64,000 nucleotides of DNA. It comes from Hippasteria phrygiana (taxonomy: Eukaryota > Echinodermata > Asteroidea > Valvatida > Goniasteridae). A program made the position numbers and the translations under genes. Below, piece after piece: positions 24,568 through 37,772 of the stretch. Location: positions 434,001 through 498,000 of the forward strand of contig JAZGUH010000695.1 of the NCBI GenBank assembly GCA_037893225.1, given 5' to 3'. Within the stretch, counting starts at the first letter, position 1. The number at the start of each line of letters is the position of its first letter. The notes below the pieces were generated by a model, which saw only the letters and a list, made by a program, of their open reading frames with translations, was not told where the DNA came from and searched no databases.

Positions 24568-27117
24568 TAAGCTATCCATACATGTCAAAATTACTGTATT
24601 TGGTTTATATTTCATGCAATTATGAATGAGTAAAGCAAGTCCATACCCCAGGGAATTTGACAGGCATGGAGCAATACATAAAAGGTAATCTGCACACAGA
24701 TGGTGGCCGGGAAGAAAATAAACATTGCGAGGTTTGAATTTTCTCCACAAGTGTTAACTCTAAGAAGCCGCCGATAATTGCAACATGTAGCGCCAGATCT
24801 AAGCTATCCATACATGTCAAAATTACTGAATTTGGTTGATATTTCATGCAATTATGAATGAGTAAAGCAAGTCATACCCTAGGGAATTTGACATGCATGG
24901 AGCAATAAATAGAAGGTAATATGCACACAGATGTTGGCCGGAAAGAAAATAAACATTGCGAGGTTTGAATTTTCTCCACAAGTTTTAACTCTAAGAAGCC
25001 GCCGATAATTGCAACATGTAGCGCCAGATCTAAGCTATCCATACATGTCAAAATTACTGAATTTGGTTGATATTTCATGCAATTATGAATGAGTAAAGCA
25101 AGTCCATACCCCAGGGAATTTGACAGGCATGGAGCAATAAATAGAAGGTAATATGCACACAGATGTTGGCCGGAAAGAAAATAAACATTGCGAGGTTTGA
25201 ATTTTCTCCACAAGTTTTAACTCTAAGAAGCCGCCGATAATTGCAACATGTAGCGCCAGATCTAAGCTATCCATACATGTCAAAATTACTGTATTTGGTG
25301 TATATTTCATGCAATTATGAATGAGTAAAGCAAGTCCATACCCCAGGGAATTTGACAGGCATGGAGCAATACATAAAAGGTAATCTGCACACAGATGGTG
25401 GCCGGGAAGAAAATAATCATTGCGAGGTTTGAATTTTCTCCACAAGTGTTAACTCTAAGAAGCCGCCGATAATTGCAACATGTAGCGCCAGATCTAAGCT
25501 ATCCATACATGTCAAAATTACTGAATTTGGTTGATATTTCATGCAATTATGAATGAGTAAAGCAAGTCCATACCCCAGGGAATTTGACATGCATGGAGCA
25601 ATAAATAGACGGTAACATGTACACAGATGTTGGCCGGAAAGAAAATAAACATTGCGAGGTTTGAATTTTCTCCACAAGTTTTAACTCTAAGAAGCCGCCG
25701 ATAATTGCAACATGTAGCGCCAGATCTAAGCTATCCATACATGTCAAAATTACTGAATTTGGTTGATATTTCATGCAATTATGAATGAGTAAAGCAAGTC
25801 ATACCCTAGGGAATTTGACATGCATGGAGCAATAAATAGAAGGTAATATGCACACAGATGTTGGCCGGAAAGAAAATATACATTGCGAGGTTTGAATTTT
25901 CTCCACAATTTTTAACTCTAAGAAGCCGCCGATAATTGCAGCATGTAGCGCCAGATCTAAGCTATCCATACATGTCAAAATTACTGTATTTGGTTTATAT
26001 TTCATGCAATTATGAATGAGTAAAGCAAGTCCATACCCCAGGGAATTTGACAGGCATGGAGCAATACATAAAAGGTAATCTGCACACAGATGGTGGCCGG
26101 GAAGAAAATATACATTGCGAGGTTTGAATTTTCTCCACAAGTGTTAACTCTAAGAAGCCGCCGATAATTGCAACATGTAGCGCCAGATCTAAGCTATCCA
26201 TACATGTCAAAATTACTGAATTTGGTTGATATTTCATGCAATTATGAATGAGTAAAGCAAGTCCATACCCCAGGGAATTTGACATGCATGGAGCAATAAA
26301 TAGACGGTAACATGTACACAGATGTTGGCCGGAAAGAAAATAAACATTGCGAGGTTTGAATTTTCTCCACAAGTTTTAACTCTAAGAAGCCGCCGATAAT
26401 TGCAACATGTAGCGCCAGATCTAAGCTATCCATACATGTCAAAATTACTGTATTTGGTGTATATTTCATGCAATTATGAATGAGTAAAGCAAGTCCATAC
26501 CCCAGGGAATTTGACAGGCATGGAGCAATACATAAAAGGTAATCTGCACACAGATGGTGGCCGGGAAGAAAATAATCATTGCGAGGTTTGAATTTTCTCC
26601 ACAAGTGTTAACTCTAAGAAGCCGCCGATAATTGCAACATGTAGCGCCAGATCTAAGCTATCCATACATGTCAAAATTACTGAATTTGGTTGATATTTCA
26701 TGCAATTATGAATGAGTAAAGCAAGTCCATACCCCAGGGAATTTGACATGCATGGAGCAATAAATAGACGGTAACATGTACACAGATGTTGGCCGGAAAG
26801 AAAATAAACATTGCGAGGTTTGAATTTTCTCCACAAGTTTTAACTCTAAGAAGCCGCCGATAATTGCAACATGTAGCGCCAGATCTAAGCTATCCATACA
26901 TGTCAAAATTACTGAATTTGGTTGATATTTCATGCAATTATGAATGAGTAAAGCAAGTCCATACCCCAGGGAATTTGACAGGCATGGAGCAATAAATAGA
27001 AGGTAATATGCACACAGATGTTGGCCGGAAAGAAAATAAACATTGCGAGGTTTGAATTTTCTCCACAAGTTTTAACTCTAAGAAGCCGCCGATAATTGCA
27101 GCATGTAGCGCCAGATC
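24568..27117 (+). repeat. 11-monomer unit K2-Nn-J-K*-E-C-D-E-K*-E-J, 2550 bp
   Basis: Starts and types are K2 24568, Nn 24800, J 25031, K* 25263, E 25495, C 25727, D 25958, E 26190, K* 26422, E 26654, J 26886 (216G). The first C-D-E run of the window lies at 25727-26421. Compared with the previous 7-mer, four units (D-E-K*-E) are inserted after C. The block from 24336 to about 26450 recurs at 26886 to about 29000 (offset 2550); the one difference I saw is a C at 27582. Confidence 0.9.
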
Positions 27118-29435
27118 TAAGCTATCCATACATGTCAAAATTACTGTATTTGGTTTATATTTCATGCAATTATGAATGAGTAAAGCAAGTCCATACCCCA
27201 GGGAATTTGACAGGCATGGAGCAATACATAAAAGGTAATCTGCACACAGATGGTGGCCGGGAAGAAAATAAACATTGCGAGGTTTGAATTTTCTCCACAA
27301 GTGTTAACTCTAAGAAGCCGCCGATAATTGCAACATGTAGCGCCAGATCTAAGCTATCCATACATGTCAAAATTACTGAATTTGGTTGATATTTCATGCA
27401 ATTATGAATGAGTAAAGCAAGTCATACCCTAGGGAATTTGACATGCATGGAGCAATAAATAGAAGGTAATATGCACACAGATGTTGGCCGGAAAGAAAAT
27501 AAACATTGCGAGGTTTGAATTTTCTCCACAAGTTTTAACTCTAAGAAGCCGCCGATAATTGCAACATGTAGCGCCAGATCTCAGCTATCCATACATGTCA
27601 AAATTACTGAATTTGGTTGATATTTCATGCAATTATGAATGAGTAAAGCAAGTCCATACCCCAGGGAATTTGACAGGCATGGAGCAATAAATAGAAGGTA
27701 ATATGCACACAGATGTTGGCCGGAAAGAAAATAAACATTGCGAGGTTTGAATTTTCTCCACAAGTTTTAACTCTAAGAAGCCGCCGATAATTGCAACATG
27801 TAGCGCCAGATCTAAGCTATCCATACATGTCAAAATTACTGTATTTGGTGTATATTTCATGCAATTATGAATGAGTAAAGCAAGTCCATACCCCAGGGAA
27901 TTTGACAGGCATGGAGCAATACATAAAAGGTAATCTGCACACAGATGGTGGCCGGGAAGAAAATAATCATTGCGAGGTTTGAATTTTCTCCACAAGTGTT
28001 AACTCTAAGAAGCCGCCGATAATTGCAACATGTAGCGCCAGATCTAAGCTATCCATACATGTCAAAATTACTGAATTTGGTTGATATTTCATGCAATTAT
28101 GAATGAGTAAAGCAAGTCCATACCCCAGGGAATTTGACATGCATGGAGCAATAAATAGACGGTAACATGTACACAGATGTTGGCCGGAAAGAAAATAAAC
28201 ATTGCGAGGTTTGAATTTTCTCCACAAGTTTTAACTCTAAGAAGCCGCCGATAATTGCAACATGTAGCGCCAGATCTAAGCTATCCATACATGTCAAAAT
28301 TACTGAATTTGGTTGATATTTCATGCAATTATGAATGAGTAAAGCAAGTCATACCCTAGGGAATTTGACATGCATGGAGCAATAAATAGAAGGTAATATG
28401 CACACAGATGTTGGCCGGAAAGAAAATATACATTGCGAGGTTTGAATTTTCTCCACAATTTTTAACTCTAAGAAGCCGCCGATAATTGCAGCATGTAGCG
28501 CCAGATCTAAGCTATCCATACATGTCAAAATTACTGTATTTGGTTTATATTTCATGCAATTATGAATGAGTAAAGCAAGTCCATACCCCAGGGAATTTGA
28601 CAGGCATGGAGCAATACATAAAAGGTAATCTGCACACAGATGGTGGCCGGGAAGAAAATATACATTGCGAGGTTTGAATTTTCTCCACAAGTGTTAACTC
28701 TAAGAAGCCGCCGATAATTGCAACATGTAGCGCCAGATCTAAGCTATCCATACATGTCAAAATTACTGAATTTGGTTGATATTTCATGCAATTATGAATG
28801 AGTAAAGCAAGTCCATACCCCAGGGAATTTGACATGCATGGAGCAATAAATAGACGGTAACATGTACACAGATGTTGGCCGGAAAGAAAATAAACATTGC
28901 GAGGTTTGAATTTTCTCCACAAGTTTTAACTCTAAGAAGCCGCCGATAATTGCAACATGTAGCGCCAGATCTAAGCTATCCATACATGTCAAAATTACTG
29001 AATTTGGTTGATATTTCATGCAATTATGAATGAGTAAAGCAAGTCCATACCCCAGGGAATTTGACAGGCATGGAGCAATAAATAAAAGGTAATCTGCACA
29101 CAGATGGTGGCCGGGAAGAAAATAAACATTGCGAGGTTTGAATTTTCTCCACAAGTGTTAACTCTAAGAAGCCGCCGATAATTGCAACATGTAGCGCCAG
29201 ATCTAAGCTATCCATACATGTCAACATTACTGAATTTGGTTGATATTTCATGCAATTATGAATGAGTAAAGCAAGTCCATACCCCAGGGAATTTGACAGG
29301 CATGGAGCAATAAATAAAAGGTAATCTGCACTCAGATGGTGGCCGGGAAGAAAATAAACATTGCGAGGTTTGAATTTTCTCCACAAGTGTTAACTCTAAG
29401 AAGCCGCCGATAATTGCAACATGTAGCGCCAGATC
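27118..29435 (+). repeat. Transition block from K2-type array to the A-I higher-order repeat
   Basis: Starts and types are K2 27118, Nn 27350, J 27581, K* 27813, E 28045, C 28277, D 28508, E 28740, F' 28972, I' 29204. Up to 28971 the order copies the preceding block. The next two units are the first with A at 114 on a 110A background, the hallmark of B, F, H and I. From 29436 onward K, K2, K*, gJ and tJ are absent, and J reappears only once, at 62780. C-D-E-F'-I' recurs exactly at 56064 and 59306, so this may be the oldest arrangement of the right-hand repeat. Confidence 0.9.
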
Positions 29436-31519
29436 TAAGCTATCCATACATGTCAAAATTACTGAATTTGGTTGATATTTCATGCAATTATGAATGAGTA
29501 AAGCAAGTCATACCCTAGGGAATTTGACAGGCATGGAGCAATACATAGAAGGTAATATGCACACAGATGTTGGCCGGAAAGAAAATAAACATTGCGAGGT
29601 TTGAATTTTCTCCACAAGTTTTAACTCTAAGAAGCCGCCGATAATTGCAACATGTAGCGCCAGATCTAAGCTATCCATACATGTCAAAATTACTGAATTT
29701 GGTTGATATTTCATGCAATTATGAATGAGTAAAGCAAGTCATACCCCAGGGAATTTGACGGGCATGGAGCAATAAATAAAAGGTAATCTGCACACAGATG
29801 GTGGCCGGGAAGAAAATAAACATTGCGAGGTTTGAATTTTCTCCACAAGTTTTAACTCTAAGAAGCCGCCGATAATTGCAACATGTAGCGCCAGATCTAA
29901 GCTATCCATACATGTCAAAATTACTGAATTTGGTTGATATTTCATGCAATTATGAATGAGTAAAGCAAGTCATACCCTAGGGAATTTGACATGCATGGAG
30001 CAATAAATAGAAGGTAATATGCACACAGATGTTGGCCGGAAAGAAAATATACATTGCGAGGTTTGAATTTTCTCCACAATTTTTAACTCTAAGAAGCCGC
30101 CGATAATTGCAGCATGTAGCGCCAGATCTAAGCTATCCATACATGTCAAAATTACTGTATTTGGTTTATATTTCATGCAATTATGAATGAGTAAAGCAAG
30201 TCCATACCCCAGGGAATTTGACAGGCATGGAGCAATACATAAAAGGTAATCTGCACACAGATGGTGGCCGGGAAGAAAATATACATTGCGAGGTTTGAAT
30301 TTTCTCCACAAGTGTTAACTCTAAGAAGCCGCCGATAATTGCAACATGTAGCGCCAGATCTAAGCTATCCATACATGTCAAAATTACTGAATTTGGTTGA
30401 TATTTCATGCAATTATGAATGAGTAAAGCAAGTCCATACCCCAGGGAATTTGACATGCATGGAGCAATAAATAGACGGTAACATGTACACAGATGTTGGC
30501 CGGAAAGAAAATAAACATTGCGAGGTTTGAATTTTCTCCACAAGTTTTAACTCTAAGAAGCCGCCGATAATTGCAACATGTAGCGCCAGATCTAAGCTAT
30601 CCATACATGTCAAAATTACTGAATTTGGTTGATATTTCATGCAATTATGAATGAGTAAAGCAAGTCCATACCCCAGGGAATTTGACAGGCATGGAGCAAT
30701 AAATAAAAGGTAATCTGCACTCAGATGGTGGCCGGGAAGAAAATAAACATTGCGAGGTTTGAATTTTCTCCACAAGTGTTAACTCTAAGAAGCCGCCGAT
30801 AATTGCAACATGTAGCGCCAGATCTAAGCTATCCATACATGTCAAAATTACTGAATTTGGTTGATATTTCATGCAATTATGAATGAGTAAAGCAAGTCAT
30901 ACCCTAGGGAATTTGACAGGCATGGAGCAATAAATAGAAGGTAATATGCACACAGATGTTGGCCGGAAAGAAAATAAACATTGCGAGGTTTGAATTTTCT
31001 CCACAAGTTTTAACTCTAAGAAGCCGCCGATAATTGCAACATGTAGCGCCAGATCTAAGCTATCCATACATGTCAAAATTACTGAATTTGGTTGATATTT
31101 CATGCAATTATGAATGAGTAAAGCAAGTCCATACCCCAGGGAATTTGACAGGCATGGAGCAATAAATAAAAGGTAATCTGCACACAGATGGTGGCCGGGA
31201 AGAAAATAAACATTGCGAGGTTTGAATTTTCTCCACAAGTGTTAATTCTAAGAAGCCGCCGATAATTGCAACATGTAGCGCCAGATCTAAGCTATCCATA
31301 CATGTCAACATTACTGAATTTGGTTGATATTTCATGCAATTATGAATGAGTAAAGCAAGTCCATATCCCAGGGAATTTGACAGGCATGGAGCAATAAATA
31401 AAAGGTAATCTGCACTCAGATGGTGGCCGGGAAGAAAATAAACATTGCGAGGTTTGAATTTTCTCCACAAGTGTTAACTCTAAGAAGCCGCCGATAATTG
31501 CAACATGTAGCGCCAGATC
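29436..31519 (+). repeat. 9-monomer HOR copy 1, canonical A-I, 2084 bp
   Basis: Starts are A 29436, B 29667, C 29898, D 30129, E 30361, F 30593, G 30825, H 31056, I 31288. A, B, C and G are 231 bp and the other five are 232 bp, giving 2084 bp. Every diagnostic variant is in the expected unit: GACGGG in B, CAATTTTT in C, TAACATG in E, CACTC in F and I, GTTAATTC in H, CATATCCC and TCAACATT in I. It serves as the reference copy. Confidence 0.96.
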
Positions 31520-33603
31520 TAAGCTATCCATACATGTCAAAATTACTGAATTTGGTTGATATTTCATGCAATTATGAATGAGTAAAGCAAGTCATACCCT
31601 AGGGAATTTGACAGGCATGGAGCAATACATAGAAGGTAATATGCACACAGATGTTGGCCGGAAAGAAAATAAACATTGCGAGGTTTGAATTTTCTCCACA
31701 AGTTTTAACTCTAAGAAGCCGCCGATAATTGCAACATGTAGCGCCAGATCTAAGCTATCCATACATGTCAAAATTACTGAATTTGGTTGATATTTCATGC
31801 AATTATGAATGAGTAAAGCAAGTCATACCCCAGGGAATTTGACGGGCATGGAGCAATAAATAAAAGGTAATCTGCACACAGATGGTGGCCGGGAAGAAAA
31901 TAAACATTGCGAGGTTTGAATTTTCTCCACAAGTTTTAACTCTAAGAAGCCGCCGATAATTGCAACATGTAGCGCCAGATCTAAGCTATCCATACATGTC
32001 AAAATTACTGAATTTGGTTGATATTTCATGCAATTATGAATGAGTAAAGCAAGTCATACCCTAGGGAATTTGACATGCATGGAGCAATAAATAGAAGGTA
32101 ATATGCACACAGATGTTGGCCGGAAAGAAAATATACATTGCGAGGTTTGAATTTTCTCCACAATTTTTAACTCTAAGAAGCCGCCGATAATTGCAGCATG
32201 TAGCGCCAGATCTAAGCTATCCATACATGTCAAAATTACTGTATTTGGTTTATATTTCATGCAATTATGAATGAGTAAAGCAAGTCCATACCCCAGGGAA
32301 TTTGACAGGCATGGAGCAATACATAAAAGGTAATCTGCACACAGATGGTGGCCGGGAAGAAAATATACATTGCGAGGTTTGAATTTTCTCCACAAGTGTT
32401 AACTCTAAGAAGCCGCCGATAATTGCAACATGTAGCGCCAGATCTAAGCTATCCATACATGTCAAAATTACTGAATTTGGTTGATATTTCATGCAATTAT
32501 GAATGAGTAAAGCAAGTCCATACCCCAGGGAATTTGACATGCATGGAGCAATAAATAGACGGTAACATGTACACAGATGTTGGCCGGAAAGAAAATAAAC
32601 ATTGCGAGGTTTGAATTTTCTCCACAAGTTTTAACTCTAAGAAGCCGCCGATAATTGCAACATGTAGCGCCAGATCTAAGCTATCCATACATGTCAAAAT
32701 TACTGAATTTGGTTGATATTTCATGCAATTATGAATGAGTAAAGCAAGTCCATACCCCAGGGAATTTGACAGGCATGGAGCAATAAATAAAAGGTAATCT
32801 GCACTCAGATGGTGGCCGGGAAGAAAATAAACATTGCGAGGTTTGAATTTTCTCCACAAGTGTTAACTCTAAGAAGCCGCCGATAATTGCAACATGTAGC
32901 GCCAGATCTAAGCTATCCATACATGTCAAAATTACTGAATTTGGTTGATATTTCATGCAATTATGAATGAGTAAAGCAAGTCATACCCTAGGGAATTTGA
33001 CAGGCATGGAGCAATAAATAGAAGGTAATATGCACACAGATGTTGGCCGGAAAGAAAATAAACATTGCGAGGTTTGAATTTTCTCCACAAGTTTTAACTC
33101 TAAGAAGCCGCCGATAATTGCAACATGTAGCGCCAGATCTAAGCTATCCATACATGTCAAAATTACTGAATTTGGTTGATATTTCATGCAATTATGAATG
33201 AGTAAAGCAAGTCCATACCCCAGGGAATTTGACAGGCATGGAGCAATAAATAAAAGGTAATCTGCACACAGATGGTGGCCGGGAAGAAAATAAACATTGC
33301 GAGGTTTGAATTTTCTCCACAAGTGTTAATTCTAAGAAGCCGCCGATAATTGCAACATGTAGCGCCAGATCTAAGCTATCCATACATGTCAACATTACTG
33401 AATTTGGTTGATATTTCATGCAATTATGAATGAGTAAAGCAAGTCCATATCCCAGGGAATTTGACAGGCATGGAGCAATAAATAAAAGGTAATCTGCACT
33501 CAGATGGTGGCCGGGAAGAAAATAAACATTGCGAGGTTTGAATTTTCTCCACAAGTGTTAACTCTAAGAAGCCGCCGATAATTGCAACATGTAGCGCCAG
33601 ATC
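31520..33603 (+). repeat. 9-monomer HOR copy 2, canonical, 2084 bp
   Basis: Starts are A 31520, B 31751, C 31982, D 32213, E 32445, F 32677, G 32909, H 33140, I 33372. The types and order are identical to copy 1, and I detected no difference at the diagnostic sites. Confidence 0.96.
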
Positions 33604-34992
33604 TAAGCTATCCATACATGTCAAAATTACTGAATTTGGTTGATATTTCATGCAATTATGAATGAGTAAAGCAAGTCATACCCTAGGGAATTTGACAGGC
33701 ATGGAGCAATACATAGAAGGTAATATGCACACAGATGTTGGCCGGAAAGAAAATAAACATTGCGAGGTTTGAATTTTCTCCACAAGTTTTAACTCTAAGA
33801 AGCCGCCGATAATTGCAACATGTAGCGCCAGATCTAAGCTATCCATACATGTCAAAATTACTGAATTTGGTTGATATTTCATGCAATTATGAATGAGTAA
33901 AGCAAGTCATACCCCAGGGAATTTGACGGGCATGGAGCAATAAATAAAAGGTAATCTGCACACAGATGGTGGCCGGGAAGAAAATATACATTGCGAGGTT
34001 TGAATTTTCTCCACAAGTGTTAACTCTAAGAAGCCGCCGATAATTGCAACATGTAGCGCCAGATCTAAGCTATCCATACATGTCAAAATTACTGAATTTG
34101 GTTGATATTTCATGCAATTATGAATGAGTAAAGCAAGTCATACCCTAGGGAATTTGACATGCATGGAGCAATAAATAGAAGGTAATATGCACACAGATGT
34201 TGGCCGGAAAGAAAATATACATTGCGAGGTTTGAATTTTCTCCACAATTTTTAACTCTAAGAAGCCGCCGATAATTGCAGCATGTAGCGCCAGATCTAAG
34301 CTATCCATACATGTCAAAATTACTGTATTTGGTTTATATTTCATGCAATTATGAATGAGTAAAGCAAGTCCATACCCCAGGGAATTTGACAGGCATGGAG
34401 CAATACATAAAAGGTAATCTGCACACAGATGGTGGCCGGGAAGAAAATATACATTGCGAGGTTTGAATTTTCTCCACAAGTGTTAACTCTAAGAAGCCGC
34501 CGATAATTGCAACATGTAGCGCCAGATCTAAGCTATCCATACATGTCAAAATTACTGAATTTGGTTGATATTTCATGCAATTATGAATGAGTAAAGCAAG
34601 TCCATACCCCAGGGAATTTGACATGCATGGAGCAATAAATAGACGGTAACATGTACACAGATGTTGGCCGGAAAGAAAATAAACATTGCGAGGTTTGAAT
34701 TTTCTCCACAAGTTTTAACTCTAAGAAGCCGCCGATAATTGCAACATGTAGCGCCAGATCTAAGCTATCCATACATGTCAAAATTACTGAATTTGGTTGA
34801 TATTTCATGCAATTATGAATGAGTAAAGCAAGTCCATACCCCAGGGAATTTGACAGGCATGGAGCAATAAATAAAAGGTAATCTGCACACAGATGGTGGC
34901 CGGGAAGAAAATAAACATTGCGAGGTTTGAATTTTCTCCACAAGTGTTAACTCTAAGAAGCCGCCGATAATTGCAACATGTAGCGCCAGATC
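33604..34992 (+). repeat. HOR copy 3, 6-mer A-B'-C-D-E-F', 1389 bp
   Basis: Starts are A 33604, B' 33835, C 34066, D 34297, E 34529, F' 34761. G, H and I are missing, and the last unit has 129A (F') rather than the 129T of F. B' differs from B by 154T and 186G, which are also the states in D. The same 6-mer occurs at 39857, 47499 and 50509. Confidence 0.94.
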
Positions 34993-35688
34993 TAAGCTAT
35001 CCATACATGTCAAAATTACTGAATTTGGTTGATATTTCATGCAATTATGAATGAGTAAAGCAAGTCATACCCTAGGGAATTTGACAGGCATGGAGCAATA
35101 CATAGAAGGTAATATGCACACACAGATGTTGGCCGGAAAGAAAATAAACATTGCGAGGTTTGAATTTTCTCCACAAGTTTTAACTCTAAGAAGCCGCCGA
35201 TAATTGCAACATGTAGCGCCAGATCTAAGCTATCCATACATGTCAAAATTACTGAATTTGGTTGATATTTCATGCAATTATGAATGAGTAAAGCAAGTCA
35301 TACCCCAGGGAATTTGACGGGCATGGAGCAATAAATAAAAGGTAATCTGCACACAGATGGTGGCCGGGAAGAAAATAAACATTGCGAGGTTTGAATTTTC
35401 TCCACAAGTTTTAACTCTAAGAAGCCGCCGATAATTGCAACATGTAGCGCCAGATCTAAGCTATCCATACATGTCAAAATTACTGAATTTGGTTGATATT
35501 TCATGCAATTATGAATGAGTAAAGCAAGTCCATACCCCAGGGAATTTGACATGCATGGAGCAATAAATAGACGGTAACATGTACACAGATGTTGGCCGGA
35601 AAGAAAATAAACATTGCGAGGTTTGAATTTTCTCCACAAGTGTTAACTCTAAGAAGCCGCCGATAATTGCAACATGTAGCGCCAGATC
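34993..35688 (+). repeat. HOR copy 4, 3-mer A-B-E with a CA insertion
   Basis: Starts are A 34993, B 35226, E 35457. The A unit is 233 bp because the CA run at 35117-35124 has four copies instead of three; it is the only such unit in the window. E ends with 186G instead of 186T, a variant shared only with the E unit at 43099. C-D and F-I are absent. Confidence 0.94.
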
Positions 35689-37772
35689 TAAGCTATCCAT
35701 ACATGTCAAAATTACTGAATTTGGTTGATATTTCATGCAATTATGAATGAGTAAAGCAAGTCATACCCTAGGGAATTTGACAGGCATGGAGCAATACATA
35801 GAAGGTAATATGCACACAGATGTTGGCCGGAAAGAAAATAAACATTGCGAGGTTTGAATTTTCTCCACAAGTTTTAACTCTAAGAAGCCGCCGATAATTG
35901 CAACATGTAGCGCCAGATCTAAGCTATCCATACATGTCAAAATTACTGAATTTGGTTGATATTTCATGCAATTATGAATGAGTAAAGCAAGTCATACCCC
36001 AGGGAATTTGACGGGCATGGAGCAATAAATAAAAGGTAATCTGCACACAGATGGTGGCCGGGAAGAAAATAAACATTGCGAGGTTTGAATTTTCTCCACA
36101 AGTTTTAACTCTAAGAAGCCGCCGATAATTGCAACATGTAGCGCCAGATCTAAGCTATCCATACATGTCAAAATTACTGAATTTGGTTGATATTTCATGC
36201 AATTATGAATGAGTAAAGCAAGTCATACCCTAGGGAATTTGACATGCATGGAGCAATAAATAGAAGGTAATATGCACACAGATGTTGGCCGGAAAGAAAA
36301 TATACATTGCGAGGTTTGAATTTTCTCCACAATTTTTAACTCTAAGAAGCCGCCGATAATTGCAGCATGTAGCGCCAGATCTAAGCTATCCATACATGTC
36401 AAAATTACTGTATTTGGTTTATATTTCATGCAATTATGAATGAGTAAAGCAAGTCCATACCCCAGGGAATTTGACAGGCATGGAGCAATACATAAAAGGT
36501 AATCTGCACACAGATGGTGGCCGGGAAGAAAATATACATTGCGAGGTTTGAATTTTCTCCACAAGTGTTAACTCTAAGAAGCCGCCGATAATTGCAACAT
36601 GTAGCGCCAGATCTAAGCTATCCATACATGTCAAAATTACTGAATTTGGTTGATATTTCATGCAATTATGAATGAGTAAAGCAAGTCCATACCCCAGGGA
36701 ATTTGACATGCATGGAGCAATAAATAGACGGTAACATGTACACAGATGTTGGCCGGAAAGAAAATAAACATTGCGAGGTTTGAATTTTCTCCACAAGTTT
36801 TAACTCTAAGAAGCCGCCGATAATTGCAACATGTAGCGCCAGATCTAAGCTATCCATACATGTCAAAATTACTGAATTTGGTTGATATTTCATGCAATTA
36901 TGAATGAGTAAAGCAAGTCCATACCCCAGGGAATTTGACAGGCATGGAGCAATAAATAAAAGGTAATCTGCACTCAGATGGTGGCCGGGAAGAAAATAAA
37001 CATTGCGAGGTTTGAATTTTCTCCACAAGTGTTAACTCTAAGAAGCCGCCGATAATTGCAACATGTAGCGCCAGATCTAAGCTATCCATACATGTCAAAA
37101 TTACTGAATTTGGTTGATATTTCATGCAATTATGAATGAGTAAAGCAAGTCATACCCTAGGGAATTTGACAGGCATGGAGCAATAAATAGAAGGTAATAT
37201 GCACACAGATGTTGGCCGGAAAGAAAATAAACATTGCGAGGTTTGAATTTTCTCCACAAGTTTTAACTCTAAGAAGCCGCCGATAATTGCAACATGTAGC
37301 GCCAGATCTAAGCTATCCATACATGTCAAAATTACTGAATTTGGTTGATATTTCATGCAATTATGAATGAGTAAAGCAAGTCCATACCCCAGGGAATTTG
37401 ACAGGCATGGAGCAATAAATAAAAGGTAATCTGCACACAGATGGTGGCCGGGAAGAAAATAAACATTGCGAGGTTTGAATTTTCTCCACAAGTGTTAATT
37501 CTAAGAAGCCGCCGATAATTGCAACATGTAGCGCCAGATCTAAGCTATCCATACATGTCAACATTACTGAATTTGGTTGATATTTCATGCAATTATGAAT
37601 GAGTAAAGCAAGTCCATATCCCAGGGAATTTGACAGGCATGGAGCAATAAATAAAAGGTAATCTGCACTCAGATGGTGGCCGGGAAGAAAATAAACATTG
37701 CGAGGTTTGAATTTTCTCCACAAGTGTTAACTCTAAGAAGCCGCCGATAATTGCAACATGTAGCGCCAGATC
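35689..37772 (+). repeat. 9-monomer HOR copy 5, canonical, 2084 bp
   Basis: Starts are A 35689, B 35920, C 36151, D 36382, E 36614, F 36846, G 37078, H 37309, I 37541. It is the first full copy within the 7642-bp-offset duplication, and its counterpart starts at 43331. Confidence 0.96.
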
